A stretch of DNA of 17,840 bases from Ruminococcaceae bacterium UBA945 (GCA_002293315.1 DBCZ01000004.1:6280-24119); one strand, 5' to 3'; counted from the first letter of the stretch, positions 7,325 to 15,283 are shown. Numbers and translations: made by a program. The notes: generated by a model from the sequence alone, not told the origin.

Positions 7325-9952
7325 TTATCGGCTGAATTTGTCAACCACCTTTGCCAAAGCCTCGAACGGCATGGGCTTCGCGAAGAGATATCCTTGCAGG
7401 AAATCTGCACCGATTTCCGAAAGCACTTTATGCTGGTTGCTTGTTTCAATTCCTTCAACAACAATTACCTTGCCGGAGGAGTGTGCCATCTCTGACAGAG
7501 ATTTGAGCATATGTTCCACCTTTATGTCCGCTTCCAGTTTTTCAACGAAGCTTCTTTCTATCTTTATCGCGTCGATGTTCGGCATTGTGAACTTAATTAA
7601 AGATGAATAGCCGGTGCCGAAATCGTCAAGCGCGATATTGATATTCTTGGCATGCAGCTGGTCGAGGGTTTCGATTATGCTCCCCTCCAAATTGAACTGC
7701 ACGCTTTCTGTGATTTCCAGGCACAGCTTATATGTAGGATAATCATTTCTCTTGAGAATTTCAGTTACTCTGTTCACAAAATTCGCATCATAGAGCTGTT
7801 TGGCGGAGATATTAATGCTGAGCATGAAAACATCAAGCTTGTCCAAGCCCAGCTTTTTGCAGTCTTTGATTGCCGTCTCCAGAACCCACAGGCCGAGCGT
7901 GCCTATAACCCCCGCATTTTCTGCGACTGGAATGAATTTGCTCGGCGGCACTGTGCCTAACTCCGGGTCATTCCACCGGCACAACGCCTCTAAGGCGTGC
8001 CAGCTCTCTGTTTTCGTGTAGACAATTGGCTGATAGTGTACTTCAAAGCCTTCCATATCATTTACTACACAGCATCTCATCCGTTCGCTCAAGTCATACT
8101 CTGTGCCCAATGAAGTGCCCAGATTCTCAAAACTGTATCTGTCACGGCCCTCGTGCTTGGATTTATACAGTAATTCATCGGCCTTCTTTACATAGTCTTC
8201 AACGCTGTGTTTGCCGTCAAGCTGTGCTGTCACGGCACCTATGGAAACCGTAAGCCAATTTGAAATATCGCTTCCCTCATGAGTGATTTTGAGGTTTCTC
8301 GCACTTTGAAGCATTTTTTCTGCTACTCTGCGTGCACCGACCGCATCAGTGTCAAGTAGCACCACAACAAATTCTTCGCCGCCGTACCGAGCGACGAAAT
8401 CATTTTCTCTTGTGGCCATACTCTTTATTGTATTCGCAATAACCCTGAGGATATTGTCCCCTTCTATATGTCCGTAAATGCTGTTATACTCCTTGAAATG
8501 ATCCACATCTACCATCATAAGGCTGAACGTACGCTTTGAAGCTGATCCTTTCTCTAGAAGCTCACTTATTTTTTCATCAAAGTAGCGCCTGTTATAGATC
8601 CCCGTCAAGGAATCGTAATAAACCTTTTTCCCCTCTTCCTCAAGCAGAATATCGCGGCGCAAATCACGCCGCATGGCAAGCATGAGCCTGCGGTTACCGT
8701 CATAAATGCGCACAAGCGTAATCTCCACCGGAAGTTGCTCGCCGTTTGGAAGGATGTTCATCCAGGTATATGTGGCGCGCCCTGTTTCAAACGCCTTGCG
8801 TATACAGGCAATCCTCTTCTCATCGGAGCGCTGACCGTCCGGCTGATATTCAGGCGAGGAAAGCAGATTGTACTTTTCGATATACTCTTTCTTGCTCTTG
8901 AAGCCGTACAGCTCCACCGAGGCCTTATTGCATTCGAGAATCTTCATGTCTTCGTCGCTTATCTGGCAGGCCAACGGTAGGGCATCAAGCATGAGCCTGT
9001 TAAAACGCTCCAAGCTGATTCTTTCAACCTCTGACTTATGCCGCGCTATCGCGTTCATCATCATCAGGCCCATTGAACGGAGTATGCTTATTTCGCTTTC
9101 AGTGTATATGCGTTCCTCGTGACAATTATCAATGCTGATGTATCCCCAGTATTCCCCTTCTACAAACATCGGAATCACGAGCAAAGAGGAAATGCAATGC
9201 CGTTGCATCATTGCCAGCCTTTCACCTTCCGCGTCGGAGTGCACCTCATGCATATATTCTTTTTCGTGCAGCTTGGGCTCCCAATACTCCATTGAGAATG
9301 AAATCTGCCCTATTTCCACATTTCCTTCAACGATTTCCGGATTTCGCCACTGATGCCTCAGAGAATATCCGGTTACATTTGGAGCTGCGTCGCTCTCGTT
9401 TTTTTGGAATAGGAGAACGCGGTCAGCGTCTATGCACTTCCCGGCGAGATACAGGCATGAAATCAGTTGCTCGTCAAAATCACGGTTATTCGTCTGGAAA
9501 AGACGCGAGGCTATCTCATTAGATGCGGTGAGCATTCTTTTCTGAATCTCAAGCTGCTCATTTGCGCTGACAAGGTCGGTGACATCCGTACCGTATTCAA
9601 GGTGCGCCTTCTTTCCACCCGGCCAGTCAATAATTGAACCCAGCTTATGGTATCTTCTTCCGTAAGACTGTTCGTAGTCAATCCATACAACGGTTTTTTC
9701 CGGGTTTTTATTGAGCTCATATATAGGGCAATATCCGCATCTCTCCTTTTTACCCTGTAAAACCTCGTAACAGTATTTCCCCTTGATGCCATCTGCAATT
9801 CCGTGCCGCCTTTTCAGCTTTTCACTGAGAAAGAGCAGTTCACCTGTCTCGGGGACAGTGACGCAGATATTAGCGTCCATGCCGTTGAGAATGCTCTCAA
9901 CCATTTCAAGATTCACTGCTTTATTTATTTCCTCAATAGGCAATTCTTTCAT
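7325..9952 (-). CDS. PAS-GAF-PAS-GGDEF-EAL bifunctional c-di-GMP turnover protein
   Basis: Soluble sensor enzyme, 875 residues, predicted both to make c-di-GMP (diguanylate cyclase) and to cleave it (phosphodiesterase). An N-terminal PAS-like domain (about 17-127) carries a cysteine motif (Cys61, Cys72, Cys75). A GAF domain follows (about 145-305), then a second PAS (about 315-430). The GGDEF domain (about 442-606) has an intact GGEEF active site (524-528) and an allosteric RxxD I-site (R515-D518) at the canonical distance. The EAL domain (about 615-873) keeps the expected residues: EALCR (Glu655), Asn714, Glu746, Asp776-Asp777 in DDFGTGYSSL, Lys797, Glu833 and Gln853. No membrane segment is visible. 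Start 9952 has AGGAG seven bases upstream. The gene lies 28 bp after the glycosyltransferase gene, whose product has a putative c-di-GMP receptor region. Which activity dominates in vivo cannot be told. Confidence 0.95.
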   Translation of the reverse strand: MKELPIEEINKAVNLEMVESILNGMDANICVTVPETGELLFLSEKLKRRHGIADGIKGKYCYEVLQGKKERCGYCPIYELNKNPEKTVVWIDYEQSYGRRYHKLGSIIDWPGGKKAHLEYGTDVTDLVSANEQLEIQKRMLTASNEIASRLFQTNNRDFDEQLISCLYLAGKCIDADRVLLFQKNESDAAPNVTGYSLRHQWRNPEIVEGNVEIGQISFSMEYWEPKLHEKEYMHEVHSDAEGERLAMMQRHCISSLLVIPMFVEGEYWGYISIDNCHEERIYTESEISILRSMGLMMMNAIARHKSEVERISLERFNRLMLDALPLACQISDEDMKILECNKASVELYGFKSKKEYIEKYNLLSSPEYQPDGQRSDEKRIACIRKAFETGRATYTWMNILPNGEQLPVEITLVRIYDGNRRLMLAMRRDLRRDILLEEEGKKVYYDSLTGIYNRRYFDEKISELLEKGSASKRTFSLMMVDVDHFKEYNSIYGHIEGDNILRVIANTIKSMATRENDFVARYGGEEFVVVLLDTDAVGARRVAEKMLQSARNLKITHEGSDISNWLTVSIGAVTAQLDGKHSVEDYVKKADELLYKSKHEGRDRYSFENLGTSLGTEYDLSERMRCCVVNDMEGFEVHYQPIVYTKTESWHALEALCRWNDPELGTVPPSKFIPVAENAGVIGTLGLWVLETAIKDCKKLGLDKLDVFMLSINISAKQLYDANFVNRVTEILKRNDYPTYKLCLEITESVQFNLEGSIIETLDQLHAKNINIALDDFGTGYSSLIKFTMPNIDAIKIERSFVEKLEADIKVEHMLKSLSEMAHSSGKVIVVEGIETSNQHKVLSEIGADFLQGYLFAKPMPFEALAKVVDKFSR

Positions 9953-9980
9953 TTTTCCTCTCCTGTCTGTTATTTATATT

Positions 9981-12074
9981 TTAAGATGACGGCTCAAACT
10001 GCACCAGGCCAAGATATTCAAGCATCTCTGTTTCTGTTTTACCGTTAAGCTTCATATACTTGTAAGCGATGAGAACCTGCTCGTATGAAATTCTGCCGCT
10101 ATGGTATAGATTCAGAGCAACCGAGTTATCGGTTTCATCTTCCGCGGTGCTTTCATACATGATTTCCAGAGCCGCCAGAATATTGGCCTTCTCCGAGAAT
10201 ACCGGATGGAGCGTTATGCCATATACTTTTCTGAGCCTTGTCTGCGCGTCCATCGGCGTAGAGTCGCAGAAAGCAAAGACGTAGTCATTGCCGTTTCTCA
10301 GAACGGGTACAGCAGCAAGGTCTTCAAGCAGTTTCTGCTCAAATTGCGGCGCGAACTGAGAGAAATTGAAAAGCGGCAAGGAATCCGCTATGTCAAAGTA
10401 CTCTATATGCTTAATCTGCGACAACGCGGTGAGCAGTTCTTTTTCAGTTATCATTTTCCTGTCAATGAGATAACTGCCCAGTGTGCGGTCTCTGTAATAG
10501 GTGTGCTTCAACGCAATGCTGTGCTTCAAAGGCTTCGTATGCTCCAAAGCTATTTGGAGTTCACGCGGCGTGATATATCCTTTTTCCAGCAAGGCGTCAC
10601 CCAGATTCCTGTGGAATCTCTTGAGCACATCCTTACTAAGGAAAGAATGATCCGTTTTTGCCCACGCAAGCTGTTTTTTCTTACCTGACCGCATCGTTTT
10701 TGAGCTTTGCCTGTCCTTTGGCTGTTTCTGCCCGAAGATATTTTGCCTATACGCCCTGACGGTGCTGACAAAATTTATTATATTCCCCCATACTAATCTT
10801 ATTGGCAAAATCGGCGGAAACAGGCAGGCAAAGAAAACACTTCGCATACCGTAAATGTTAAAGATGGCGAAGGCTCTGTGGGTTTGCCGGATTATCATAA
10901 GAATCGTGACGGCTATACTCAAATACCATGACGGGCTGCCAAACGGATAGATTGGTGTCAGCGGCGTGAACAGCGATACGAAGAAATATATGAGCACCGG
11001 ATAGCCTAAGAAGCTCAAGAGATTTCCGATTTTTGCCTTGTAGTCCTTATACATTGAATAGCGCCCGGTGAGGCGCAGGCCCTTCGTCTTGAAAATATCC
11101 CTGAACCTCAAAGACTGCATCGTTATTCCCAAAATCCATCTGGTTTTCTGTTTAACAGCGGTTTTGAATGTGTTTGGGAACATAGAGCGTGTTGCAATAT
11201 AGTTATCCTCAAGCTTGTTCTCCTGCGACACGCGCGGCACGCTTTCAAGCACATAACGCATTTGTATACCCTTTTCGTAAAGCGTCAGCGAAAGGCGGTA
11301 GTCTTCTGTAAGGCTGTCCGCGGGCAGAACATCGTCATCGCCGAAAATATCCAGCACCTCACGCGACAGCGCAAAGCCTGTTCCGGCGGACGGCACAAAT
11401 GCGCCGACATCGCATCTGTTGACAACCGTGACGTAGTGGTTTTCAGCAAATTCATCGGCATATGTTCCGCTTGTAATATTTTTGAAAAAGTTTCCGAACG
11501 TGGGCTTTGGTATCAGCGGAAACACAGGAAACTGCAGAGCCTTATATTTATCTATCAGCTGGTTCGTTGCCTTCAGTTCGTAAGGATGCACTACATCTTC
11601 GGAATCATGAATTGTCAGCGAGGCGAATTTCCAGCCGTGTTCGCGCTCAAACTCCCTTATCTGTGTGATGACGTAGTTTATATTCTGCGCCTTTGAGGTA
11701 GGGCCCGGCTTATTATTGATAATGACATGTACGTTTCCATGCCGCCTCGCCAATGCCTCGGCCGTTGCGATTGTGGGTTCGTCGTTCGGGTAGACACCGA
11801 GGAAGATATGATACATGGAGCGCGGATAAATCGTTGACTCGATAAGATTGTCAATCACGTCGCCGAGGACGTTATCCTCATGCCAAGCGGCAATAGACAC
11901 GGCGAGCAGCTTGGTCGGAACCGCCTCCAGTTCATTGAGGTTAAGCCTTTTCTTTCCTTGGAATATCCGCCTGATAATTGACCAAATATCCCACACAAAA
12001 TCGTCAATTCCCAGTATCAGATACATGGCAACCACGACGAATCCAAATATATAGAAAAACATTTTATAATCCAT
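9981..12074 (-). CDS. NfrB-like membrane glycosyltransferase (GT2) with C-terminal MshEN-type c-di-GMP receptor region
   Basis: Probable c-di-GMP-controlled polysaccharide synthase, 697 residues. One membrane anchor (about 5-23) precedes a family-2 glycosyltransferase domain (about 50-330) with the motifs of processive enzymes: Asp67 region, DSED (157-160), TED (256-258) and QKTRW (309-313). Three or more membrane segments (about 350-440) follow, then a basic linker. The cytoplasmic tail holds two MshEN-like motifs (NLGDALLEKGYITPRELQIA from 490; TLGSYLIDRKMITEKELLTA from 531). MshEN motifs of the form LGxxLxxxGxIxxxxLxxAL bind c-di-GMP in type II secretion ATPases, and this layout (GT2, membrane, MshEN) is that of E. 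coli NfrB. The gap between the motifs is longer than usual, so binding is inferred. The sugar product is unknown. Start 12074 has AGAGG six bases upstream. It is the first gene of a likely operon with the GGDEF-EAL enzyme. Confidence 0.85.
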   Translation of the reverse strand: MDYKMFFYIFGFVVVAMYLILGIDDFVWDIWSIIRRIFQGKKRLNLNELEAVPTKLLAVSIAAWHEDNVLGDVIDNLIESTIYPRSMYHIFLGVYPNDEPTIATAEALARRHGNVHVIINNKPGPTSKAQNINYVITQIREFEREHGWKFASLTIHDSEDVVHPYELKATNQLIDKYKALQFPVFPLIPKPTFGNFFKNITSGTYADEFAENHYVTVVNRCDVGAFVPSAGTGFALSREVLDIFGDDDVLPADSLTEDYRLSLTLYEKGIQMRYVLESVPRVSQENKLEDNYIATRSMFPNTFKTAVKQKTRWILGITMQSLRFRDIFKTKGLRLTGRYSMYKDYKAKIGNLLSFLGYPVLIYFFVSLFTPLTPIYPFGSPSWYLSIAVTILMIIRQTHRAFAIFNIYGMRSVFFACLFPPILPIRLVWGNIINFVSTVRAYRQNIFGQKQPKDRQSSKTMRSGKKKQLAWAKTDHSFLSKDVLKRFHRNLGDALLEKGYITPRELQIALEHTKPLKHSIALKHTYYRDRTLGSYLIDRKMITEKELLTALSQIKHIEYFDIADSLPLFNFSQFAPQFEQKLLEDLAAVPVLRNGNDYVFAFCDSTPMDAQTRLRKVYGITLHPVFSEKANILAALEIMYESTAEDETDNSVALNLYHSGRISYEQVLIAYKYMKLNGKTETEMLEYLGLVQFEPSS

Positions 12075-12174
12075 AGAAAACCTCTTGGCAGATTCTTGTT
12101 ATCCCTGATGCGAAAGCATCTTGCCATCTTAATAAGACAAATGCATGATCATACTCGTATGTGTAACTATTATA
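12075..12174 (-). promoter_or_regulatory. -10 element and hairpin-rich leader of the glycosyltransferase/c-di-GMP operon
   Basis: A consensus TATAAT (12174-12169) lies about 95 bp before the start codon, but no good -35 is present; the region upstream is T-rich. The leader of about 88 nt contains short inverted repeats: CATACGAGTATG just after the -10, TCTTATTAAGA, and GATGC-TTTC-GCATC (12120-12107). I looked for c-di-GMP riboswitch hallmarks and did not find them. Activator-dependent transcription is possible. Confidence 0.4.
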
Positions 12175-12261
12175 CAATACAGCACGTAAAAAAGAAACAG
12201 AAGCATCGCTAAAAAAGTGAAAATTAATCATTTTTTAATAATTTTATCAGCTTCACGACAT

Positions 12262-12289
12262 AAAAACAGGCGAAGATATACCTCGCCTG
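12262..12289 (-). terminator. Rho-independent terminator of the CNNM/CorC gene
   Basis: On the minus strand CAGGCGA (12289-12283) pairs with TCGCCTG (12273-12267) and is followed by TTTTTA. It lies 24 bp after the stop codon at 12313 and separates this gene from the glycosyltransferase operon. Confidence 0.8.
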
Positions 12290-12312
12290 CTTACTCCGGC
12301 TTACTCTTATGA

Positions 12313-13644
12313 TCAGCCCTCATCCGGCTGCGGAAACATTTTCACGATATGCAGTTTACTCACTCTTCGTTCCTCTGCCTCAAGCACGGTGATAGTCAGG
12401 CCGTCAATAGTAATTTCCGGGTATTCTCCGGCCTTCGGGATATAGCCGAGCTGCTCTGTGACGAAGCCGGCGATTGTATCATAGTCTCCCTCCGGCAGCT
12501 CGACGCCGGTGAGGTCTGAGATTTCGTCAATCGGCGTTGTGCCGTCTACGGTGAACTCTGTCTCGCTGACCTTCGTAATCTCCTCGGCTTCGTTATCATA
12601 TTCGTCCTGCATGTTCCCGAAGATGGATTCCATCAAGTCTTCAATCGTTATAACGCCCGCCGTGCCTCCGTATTCATCTAAGATGACGGCGATTTGAATC
12701 TTCCTCTCGGTCATCTCCGAGAAGAGCATATTGCACTTTTTCGTCTCCGGCACGAAATATGCCGGCCTGATTAAATCGGTAATTTTCACACTCTTGGGTA
12801 CGGCTCTGCCCACATATGGCAGCAGATCCTTTATATAGCAAACACCGATGATTGTGTCTATATCCTCATGATAAACCGGCAGGCGCGAGCGCCCGTTCTC
12901 CACAGCCACACGCACGACGTCAACTATTGCCGATTCATCTGAAACTGCATCTACGTCTTTTCGGTGCGTCATCATTTCATCGACGGTGGTGTCGTTGAAG
13001 TCAAGGATATTCTCAATCATTTCACTTTCAACTTCCTCGATTACGCCCCGCTCCTTGCCCTCGTCCACAAGCAGCAGAATCTCCTCCTCGGTTACCTCCT
13101 CGTCGCTCTCGTTAGGGTCAATGCTCAGAAGGCGCAGGATAGCGTTGGTGGATTTCGTCAGCAAAAAGACAATCGGCTTAAAAACAATCGCCACTCCGTT
13201 TATTACGCCGGCCATGGCAAGCGCGATTTTCTCCGGATTCCTCATCGCCAGCCGCTTCGGCACAAGCTCACCCAGCACCAAAGTGAAATAAGATAGTATA
13301 ATCGTGATTAAGATAACAGCAAGAGTATCAAGCACCGCGAAGTTTATGTTCACGCCCAGCGAGATGAGCCAGTCAGTGAGCATGCCTGAGAAGTTATCCG
13401 CCGCAAAGGCGCTGCCCAAAAAGCCGGCAAGAGTTATCGCAACCTGGATAGTGGAAAGAAACCTTGCGGAATCCTCCGAAACCTTCTTAAGAACCTTTGC
13501 CCCCTTATTTCCTTTCTCCGCCAGCTTTGCTATCTTCGCTTCATTCACCGAAATCACAGCCAACTCCGCGCAGGCAAAAAAAGCATTGACTGCTATGAGA
13601 GCCACCTGTATGAGAAGTAATACGCCAATAGGCACTGTTTCCAT
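12313..13644 (-). CDS. CNNM/CorC-HlyC family divalent-cation (Mg2+/Co2+) transport protein
   Basis: Membrane protein of 443 residues. An N-terminal CNNM (DUF21) transmembrane domain (about 1-190; hydrophobic helices near 3-30, 62-83, 102-125 and 140-165) contains the family motif GELVPKRLAMRNPEKIA (125-141). A CBS-domain pair follows (about 216-337, including DEYGGTAGVITIEDL), then a CorC_HlyC domain (about 355-435). Relatives (bacterial CorB/CorC, YhdP/MpfA) are annotated as haemolysins but move or control Mg2+, several of them in efflux; the direction of transport here is unknown. Start 13644 is chosen because GGAGG (13650-13654) lies five bases upstream. The in-frame ATG just upstream overlaps that site, and the ATG at 13698 lies inside a terminator hairpin. 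The gene is preceded by its own promoter and an attenuator-like leader. Confidence 0.92.
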   Translation of the reverse strand: METVPIGVLLLIQVALIAVNAFFACAELAVISVNEAKIAKLAEKGNKGAKVLKKVSEDSARFLSTIQVAITLAGFLGSAFAADNFSGMLTDWLISLGVNINFAVLDTLAVILITIILSYFTLVLGELVPKRLAMRNPEKIALAMAGVINGVAIVFKPIVFLLTKSTNAILRLLSIDPNESDEEVTEEEILLLVDEGKERGVIEEVESEMIENILDFNDTTVDEMMTHRKDVDAVSDESAIVDVVRVAVENGRSRLPVYHEDIDTIIGVCYIKDLLPYVGRAVPKSVKITDLIRPAYFVPETKKCNMLFSEMTERKIQIAVILDEYGGTAGVITIEDLMESIFGNMQDEYDNEAEEITKVSETEFTVDGTTPIDEISDLTGVELPEGDYDTIAGFVTEQLGYIPKAGEYPEITIDGLTITVLEAEERRVSKLHIVKMFPQPDEG

Positions 13645-13666
13645 TCTTTCCTCCATGCTTAAATGC

Positions 13667-13710
13667 AAAAAAACATGTCCCATAGATAATTGAATCATCT
13701 GCGGGTCATG
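13667..13710 (-). terminator. Attenuator hairpin with U7 tract between the leader ORF and the CNNM/CorC gene
   Basis: On the minus strand CATGACCC (13710-13703) pairs with GGGACATG (13681-13674) with one A-A mismatch. The inner arms AGATGA (13700-13695) and TTATCT (13689-13684) close a TTCAA loop. Seven T residues follow directly (13673-13667). This has the form of an intrinsic terminator, but it lies upstream of the coding start and downstream of the promoter. The sequence AGATAA at the end of the leader ORF (13717-13712) is complementary to TTATCT, giving a mutually exclusive antiterminator. Confidence 0.65.
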
Positions 13711-13711
13711 C

Positions 13712-13759
13712 TTATCTCAAAATTATTCCGGCAGTATCGCTACTGTCTCCTTCGTCCAT
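13712..13759 (-). CDS. Putative 15-residue acidic leader peptide
   Basis: This short ORF encodes MDEGDSSDTAGIILR and ends with TAA. AGGTGA (13771-13766) lies six bases before its ATG, and the predicted transcription start (about 13784) is only some 25 bases upstream, so it is the first translatable frame on the transcript. Four of the first eight residues are Asp or Glu. A hairpin with a GCGA tetraloop (CAGTA/TACTG, 13745-13732) lies inside it. The stop codon overlaps AGATAA, which can pair with an arm of the downstream terminator. Ribosome position on this ORF could therefore decide whether the CNNM/CorC gene is transcribed. That it is translated is inferred from its ribosome binding site and position only. 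Confidence 0.55.
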   Translation of the reverse strand: MDEGDSSDTAGIILR

Positions 13760-13790
13760 CTGTCTTCACCTTTCAGTATGTGCTGGTATT

Positions 13791-13818
13791 ATTATAGTAG
13801 TTTTGCGGAAAATGTCAA
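13791..13818 (-). promoter_or_regulatory. Full-consensus sigma-A promoter of the CNNM/CorC gene
   Basis: On the minus strand: TTGACA (13818-13813), a 16-bp spacer and TATAAT (13796-13791), both hexamers perfect. Initiation near 13784 gives a leader of about 140 nt before the start codon at 13644. That is long enough for the leader ORF and attenuator described there. Confidence 0.85.
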
Positions 13819-13882
13819 GAGCGGAGGGGCAATTGAAAGTTGGCATTTGGCAGTGGATAGTTGCGGCAAAGAAGCCGCTGGT

Positions 13883-15283
13883 CTACCCTATCAGCATTTT
13901 GCCTTCGGGCAGAATTGATTCGCCGTGACCGCGGTTGCGCATGAGAATTGAAAGCCCGAAGGTTGCGGGACCGATACGCCCGATGAACATCGTGAGCGCC
14001 AAGAAGAATTGTGAGACTCTGTCGAGCGTCGGGGTGAGATTGACCGATAGCCCCACCGTACCGAACGCCGAGACGGATTCATACAGCGCGTCAAGGAATG
14101 CGACGTGGTCGTTGAGCGAGACGATAATCACTGCATCGGCGAAGACGAGCACAAACGCGAGCATAACCACCGCGAGAGCCTTGTTTATAATCCCCGATGG
14201 CAGCCTGTGCTTGAAGACCGTCACCTCTCCTCTGCCTTTTATCGTGCAAATCACCGTTGTTATCAAAACCATTGCGGTCGTCACCTTTATGCCACCTGCG
14301 GTTGAGCCGGGGCACGCCCCGATGAACATCAGGAGAATGGAAAGCATTTTACCAAACTCGCTCTCGCTGCCTATATCAACGGTAGAGAAACCTGCTGTCC
14401 TAGTGCTGACAGACTGAAAAAACGAAGCATTTATCTTTCCAAGCGGTGAAAGATTGGCAAGGGAGGCGTCAGCCTCGAAAAAGTAAAAGCCCACCGTGCC
14501 GATGACGAGCAGCGCCGCCGTCATTATCAGACAAATCTTTGAATGGAAGCCCAGCTTTAAGGGTTCTTGACGATGAAACCGCTTAAGGAACTTGTTGTGA
14601 TAAATTTCCTGAACCACGATGAAGCCCAGCCCGCCGATAATAATCAGAAAAGCCACCACCAATGAGACGAGCGGATCTTCCGCGAAGGCTGAAAGATTGA
14701 CATTGCCCGGCACAAAGCCGAGAACGTCAAATCCGGCGTTACAATAGCCCGAGATGGCGATGAAAATCGCGGGCCAGATGCCGTCAGCGCCATAGAGCGG
14801 CACGAATCTCAGCATCAGGAGCAGCGCGCCTATAGCCTCAAAGATAAACGTGAAGCCTATCATCAGCTTCACAAGGCTCTTCACATTGATGAAGGAAGCG
14901 CCTGAGCTTTCAGTCGCGATTGTCATAAAGCGTATGCCGAGCTTTTGTCTCAGCAGCAACGTGAAGGCTGTGGCGAATGTGGCTATGCCCAGCCCGCCGA
15001 ATTGAATAAGCATAATTATCACTGCCTGCCCGAAAGGCGTCCAGTGCTGATAAGTATCGTCAATGACGAGACCCGTCACACACGTTGCAGAGGTGGCCGT
15101 GAAGAAGCCGTCCTGTATGCCGTCAACGAACGAGGGCGGCGGCTCTTTGAGCGATATTGGCAAGGCCAGAAGAAGCGTGCCCAGCATAATAAGCAGGAAA
15201 AAACTGAGGACGATTATCCTGGTCGGCCGCATGTTTTTCAGCCTGTCCTTCATTGTTACTTTTTTAGCAGGATTGTGTGACAT
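13883..15283 (-). CDS. ktrB: KtrB/TrkH-type potassium uptake channel subunit
   Basis: Integral membrane K+ (often Na+-dependent) uptake protein, 466 residues, typical of KtrB. It shows the four M1-P-M2 repeats. The selectivity-filter glycines are visible in TCVTGL (Gly71), CNAGF (Gly184), RTAGF (Gly298) and FGTVGL (Gly411). The small-residue gating loop GACPGSTAGG (322-331) in the third repeat is present, as is the conserved C-terminal GRIGPATF. The regulatory KtrA (RCK) partner, which gates the channel with ATP/ADP and c-di-AMP in relatives, is not in this window. Start 15283 is backed by GGGAG upstream; a later in-frame ATG (15253) has no ribosome binding site. No clear terminator or promoter of its own was found. 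The next gene has a separate strong promoter. Confidence 0.93.
   Translation of the reverse strand: MSHNPAKKVTMKDRLKNMRPTRIIVLSFFLLIMLGTLLLALPISLKEPPPSFVDGIQDGFFTATSATCVTGLVIDDTYQHWTPFGQAVIIMLIQFGGLGIATFATAFTLLLRQKLGIRFMTIATESSGASFINVKSLVKLMIGFTFIFEAIGALLLMLRFVPLYGADGIWPAIFIAISGYCNAGFDVLGFVPGNVNLSAFAEDPLVSLVVAFLIIIGGLGFIVVQEIYHNKFLKRFHRQEPLKLGFHSKICLIMTAALLVIGTVGFYFFEADASLANLSPLGKINASFFQSVSTRTAGFSTVDIGSESEFGKMLSILLMFIGACPGSTAGGIKVTTAMVLITTVICTIKGRGEVTVFKHRLPSGIINKALAVVMLAFVLVFADAVIIVSLNDHVAFLDALYESVSAFGTVGLSVNLTPTLDRVSQFFLALTMFIGRIGPATFGLSILMRNRGHGESILPEGKMLIG

Noticed and set aside
12075..12240. Possible c-di-GMP riboswitch before the c-di-GMP operon
   Set aside because: I looked for the class I hallmarks and for class II pseudoknot sequences on the minus strand and did not see them; only short unrelated hairpins are present.
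13645..13698. In-frame upstream extension of the CNNM/CorC gene
   Set aside because: The upstream ATG codons lie in the attenuator hairpin or overlap the GGAGG site; METVP at 13644 has the proper spacing.
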